Source: an uncultured Collinsella sp. (GTDB taxonomy: Bacteria; Actinomycetota; Coriobacteriia; Coriobacteriales; Coriobacteriaceae). Taken from it: 13,881 nt of DNA. The DNA is taken from NCBI GenBank assembly GCA_902475475.1, contig CABRZY010000033.1:1-13881 (forward strand), in the 5' to 3' direction. The notes below the pieces were generated by a model. The model searched no databases. It was given only the letters and a program-made list of their open reading frames with translations, and had not been told where the DNA came from. Position 1 is the first letter of the stretch, and the number at the start of each line of letters is the position of its first letter. This document shows, piece after piece, positions 13,481 to 13,881 of this stretch. The position numbers were made by a program, and so were the translations under genes.

Positions 13481-13881
13481 GTGTTTGGTATTGGAGAGGG
13501 TGAGCTCGCGATCATCGTGGTCTTCGGCTTTTTGCTGTTTGGCCCGGATAAGCTCCCGCAGATGGGCCGCACGATCGGCCGTGCCATCCGTCAGTTCCGC
13601 GAGACGCAGGAAAAGATGACGGCCGTTGTTCAGTCCGAGATCATCGATCCGGTAAGCGAGGCCGCGTCGGCTCCGGTCAAGCCCAAGAAGGCTGTCGTCG
13701 ATGACGATTCCGATGCGGACGAGGATGCCGCCGGGACGGCTGCACCCGCAAAGAAGGAGACCTTTGCCGAGCGCCGTGCCCGCCTTGCCGCCGAGAAGGC
13801 TGCGAGCGAGGGTGCCACCGAGGGCGAAGGCGCTGCTGATGAGGCCGAGAGCGCCGAGTCCGCCAAGGCCGAGCCTGCCGC
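13481..13881 (+). CDS. TatA/TatB-family twin-arginine translocase subunit (partial, cut by window end)
   Basis: The frame starts at GTG 13481, five bases after GGAGG (13471-13475), and stays open to the window end, giving 133 residues without a stop. The N terminus MFGIGEGELAIIVVFGF is a short membrane helix, followed by the FGPDKLP hinge and an amphipathic helix GRTIGRAIRQFRETQEK. This is the full architecture of TatA/TatB proteins, which form the pore or receptor that exports folded proteins with TatC. The MFGIG start with Glu near position 8 resembles TatB, while the FGP-KLP form is common to both; TatC is not in the window. The tail from about residue 55 is Ala/Glu/Asp/Lys-rich, low in complexity and probably disordered. 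The nearby ATG at 13477 opens another frame with an early stop and is not the start. Confidence 0.88.
   Translation, partial: MFGIGEGELAIIVVFGFLLFGPDKLPQMGRTIGRAIRQFRETQEKMTAVVQSEIIDPVSEAASAPVKPKKAVVDDDSDADEDAAGTAAPAKKETFAERRARLAAEKAASEGATEGEGAADEAESAESAKAEPA

Noticed and set aside
13413..13619. Small plus-strand frame beginning at ATG 13413
   Set aside because: It overlaps the TatA/B coding region in another frame; the tat frame has the ribosome binding site and a clear family match.

Overview
The window reads as chromosome of a high-GC Gram-positive bacterium. Codon third positions are mostly G or C, Shine-Dalgarno sequences are strong, and start regions are simple. The mix of a PcrA helicase, a DHH-type pyrophosphatase, a type Ic aspartate aminotransferase, a ROK sugar kinase and a TatA/B-like protein fits the actinobacterial class Coriobacteriia. 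Collinsella or a close relative is my best guess; this is an inference from gene content and style, not an identification.

Layout: (1) 51-488 (-), universal stress protein. (2) 738-1718 (+), undecaprenyl-diphosphatase UppP with an acidic insert. (3) 2051-4942 (+), PcrA/UvrD helicase with low-complexity inserts, followed at once by a 130-base foldback repeat and a strong terminator. (4) 6950-5224 (-), a GntR/UTRA regulator followed by mannose-6-phosphate isomerase, probably one operon. (5) 6951-7232, an AT-rich control region holding a LacI-type palindrome and a repeat hairpin. (6) 7233-8186 (+), ROK-family sugar kinase, probably glucokinase. (7) 8355-9278 (+), manganese-dependent inorganic pyrophosphatase. 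(8) 9546-10904 (+), NhaA Na+/H+ antiporter with a terminator-like hairpin in its leader. (9) 10905-11236, gene-free and full of hairpins. (10) 11491-11237 (-), small unknown protein. (11) 11641-12945 (+), aspartate aminotransferase. (12) 13012-13326 (+), STAS anti-sigma-factor antagonist. (13) 13481 to the window end (+), a TatA/TatB-family protein cut by the edge.

Most genes look like single-gene transcription units with their own -10 box (TATACT, TACCAT or TACTAT) and intrinsic terminators. Functional links are modest. GntR, ManA and the ROK kinase form a hexose-phosphate neighbourhood feeding glycolysis. UppP and NhaA are membrane housekeeping functions (lipid-carrier recycling, Na+/pH homeostasis). 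PcrA, PpaC and the aminotransferase are core metabolism and maintenance.

No mobile element gene, CRISPR array, tRNA or rRNA was found, and I see no convincing new multi-gene system. The unusual material is mostly non-coding: a family of hairpins with different arms but a shared AACCTG(T/A)CCC loop at three sites, a 30-base-arm foldback after pcrA, terminator-like hairpins in the leaders of nhaA and uppP, and a compound repeat region after nhaA.
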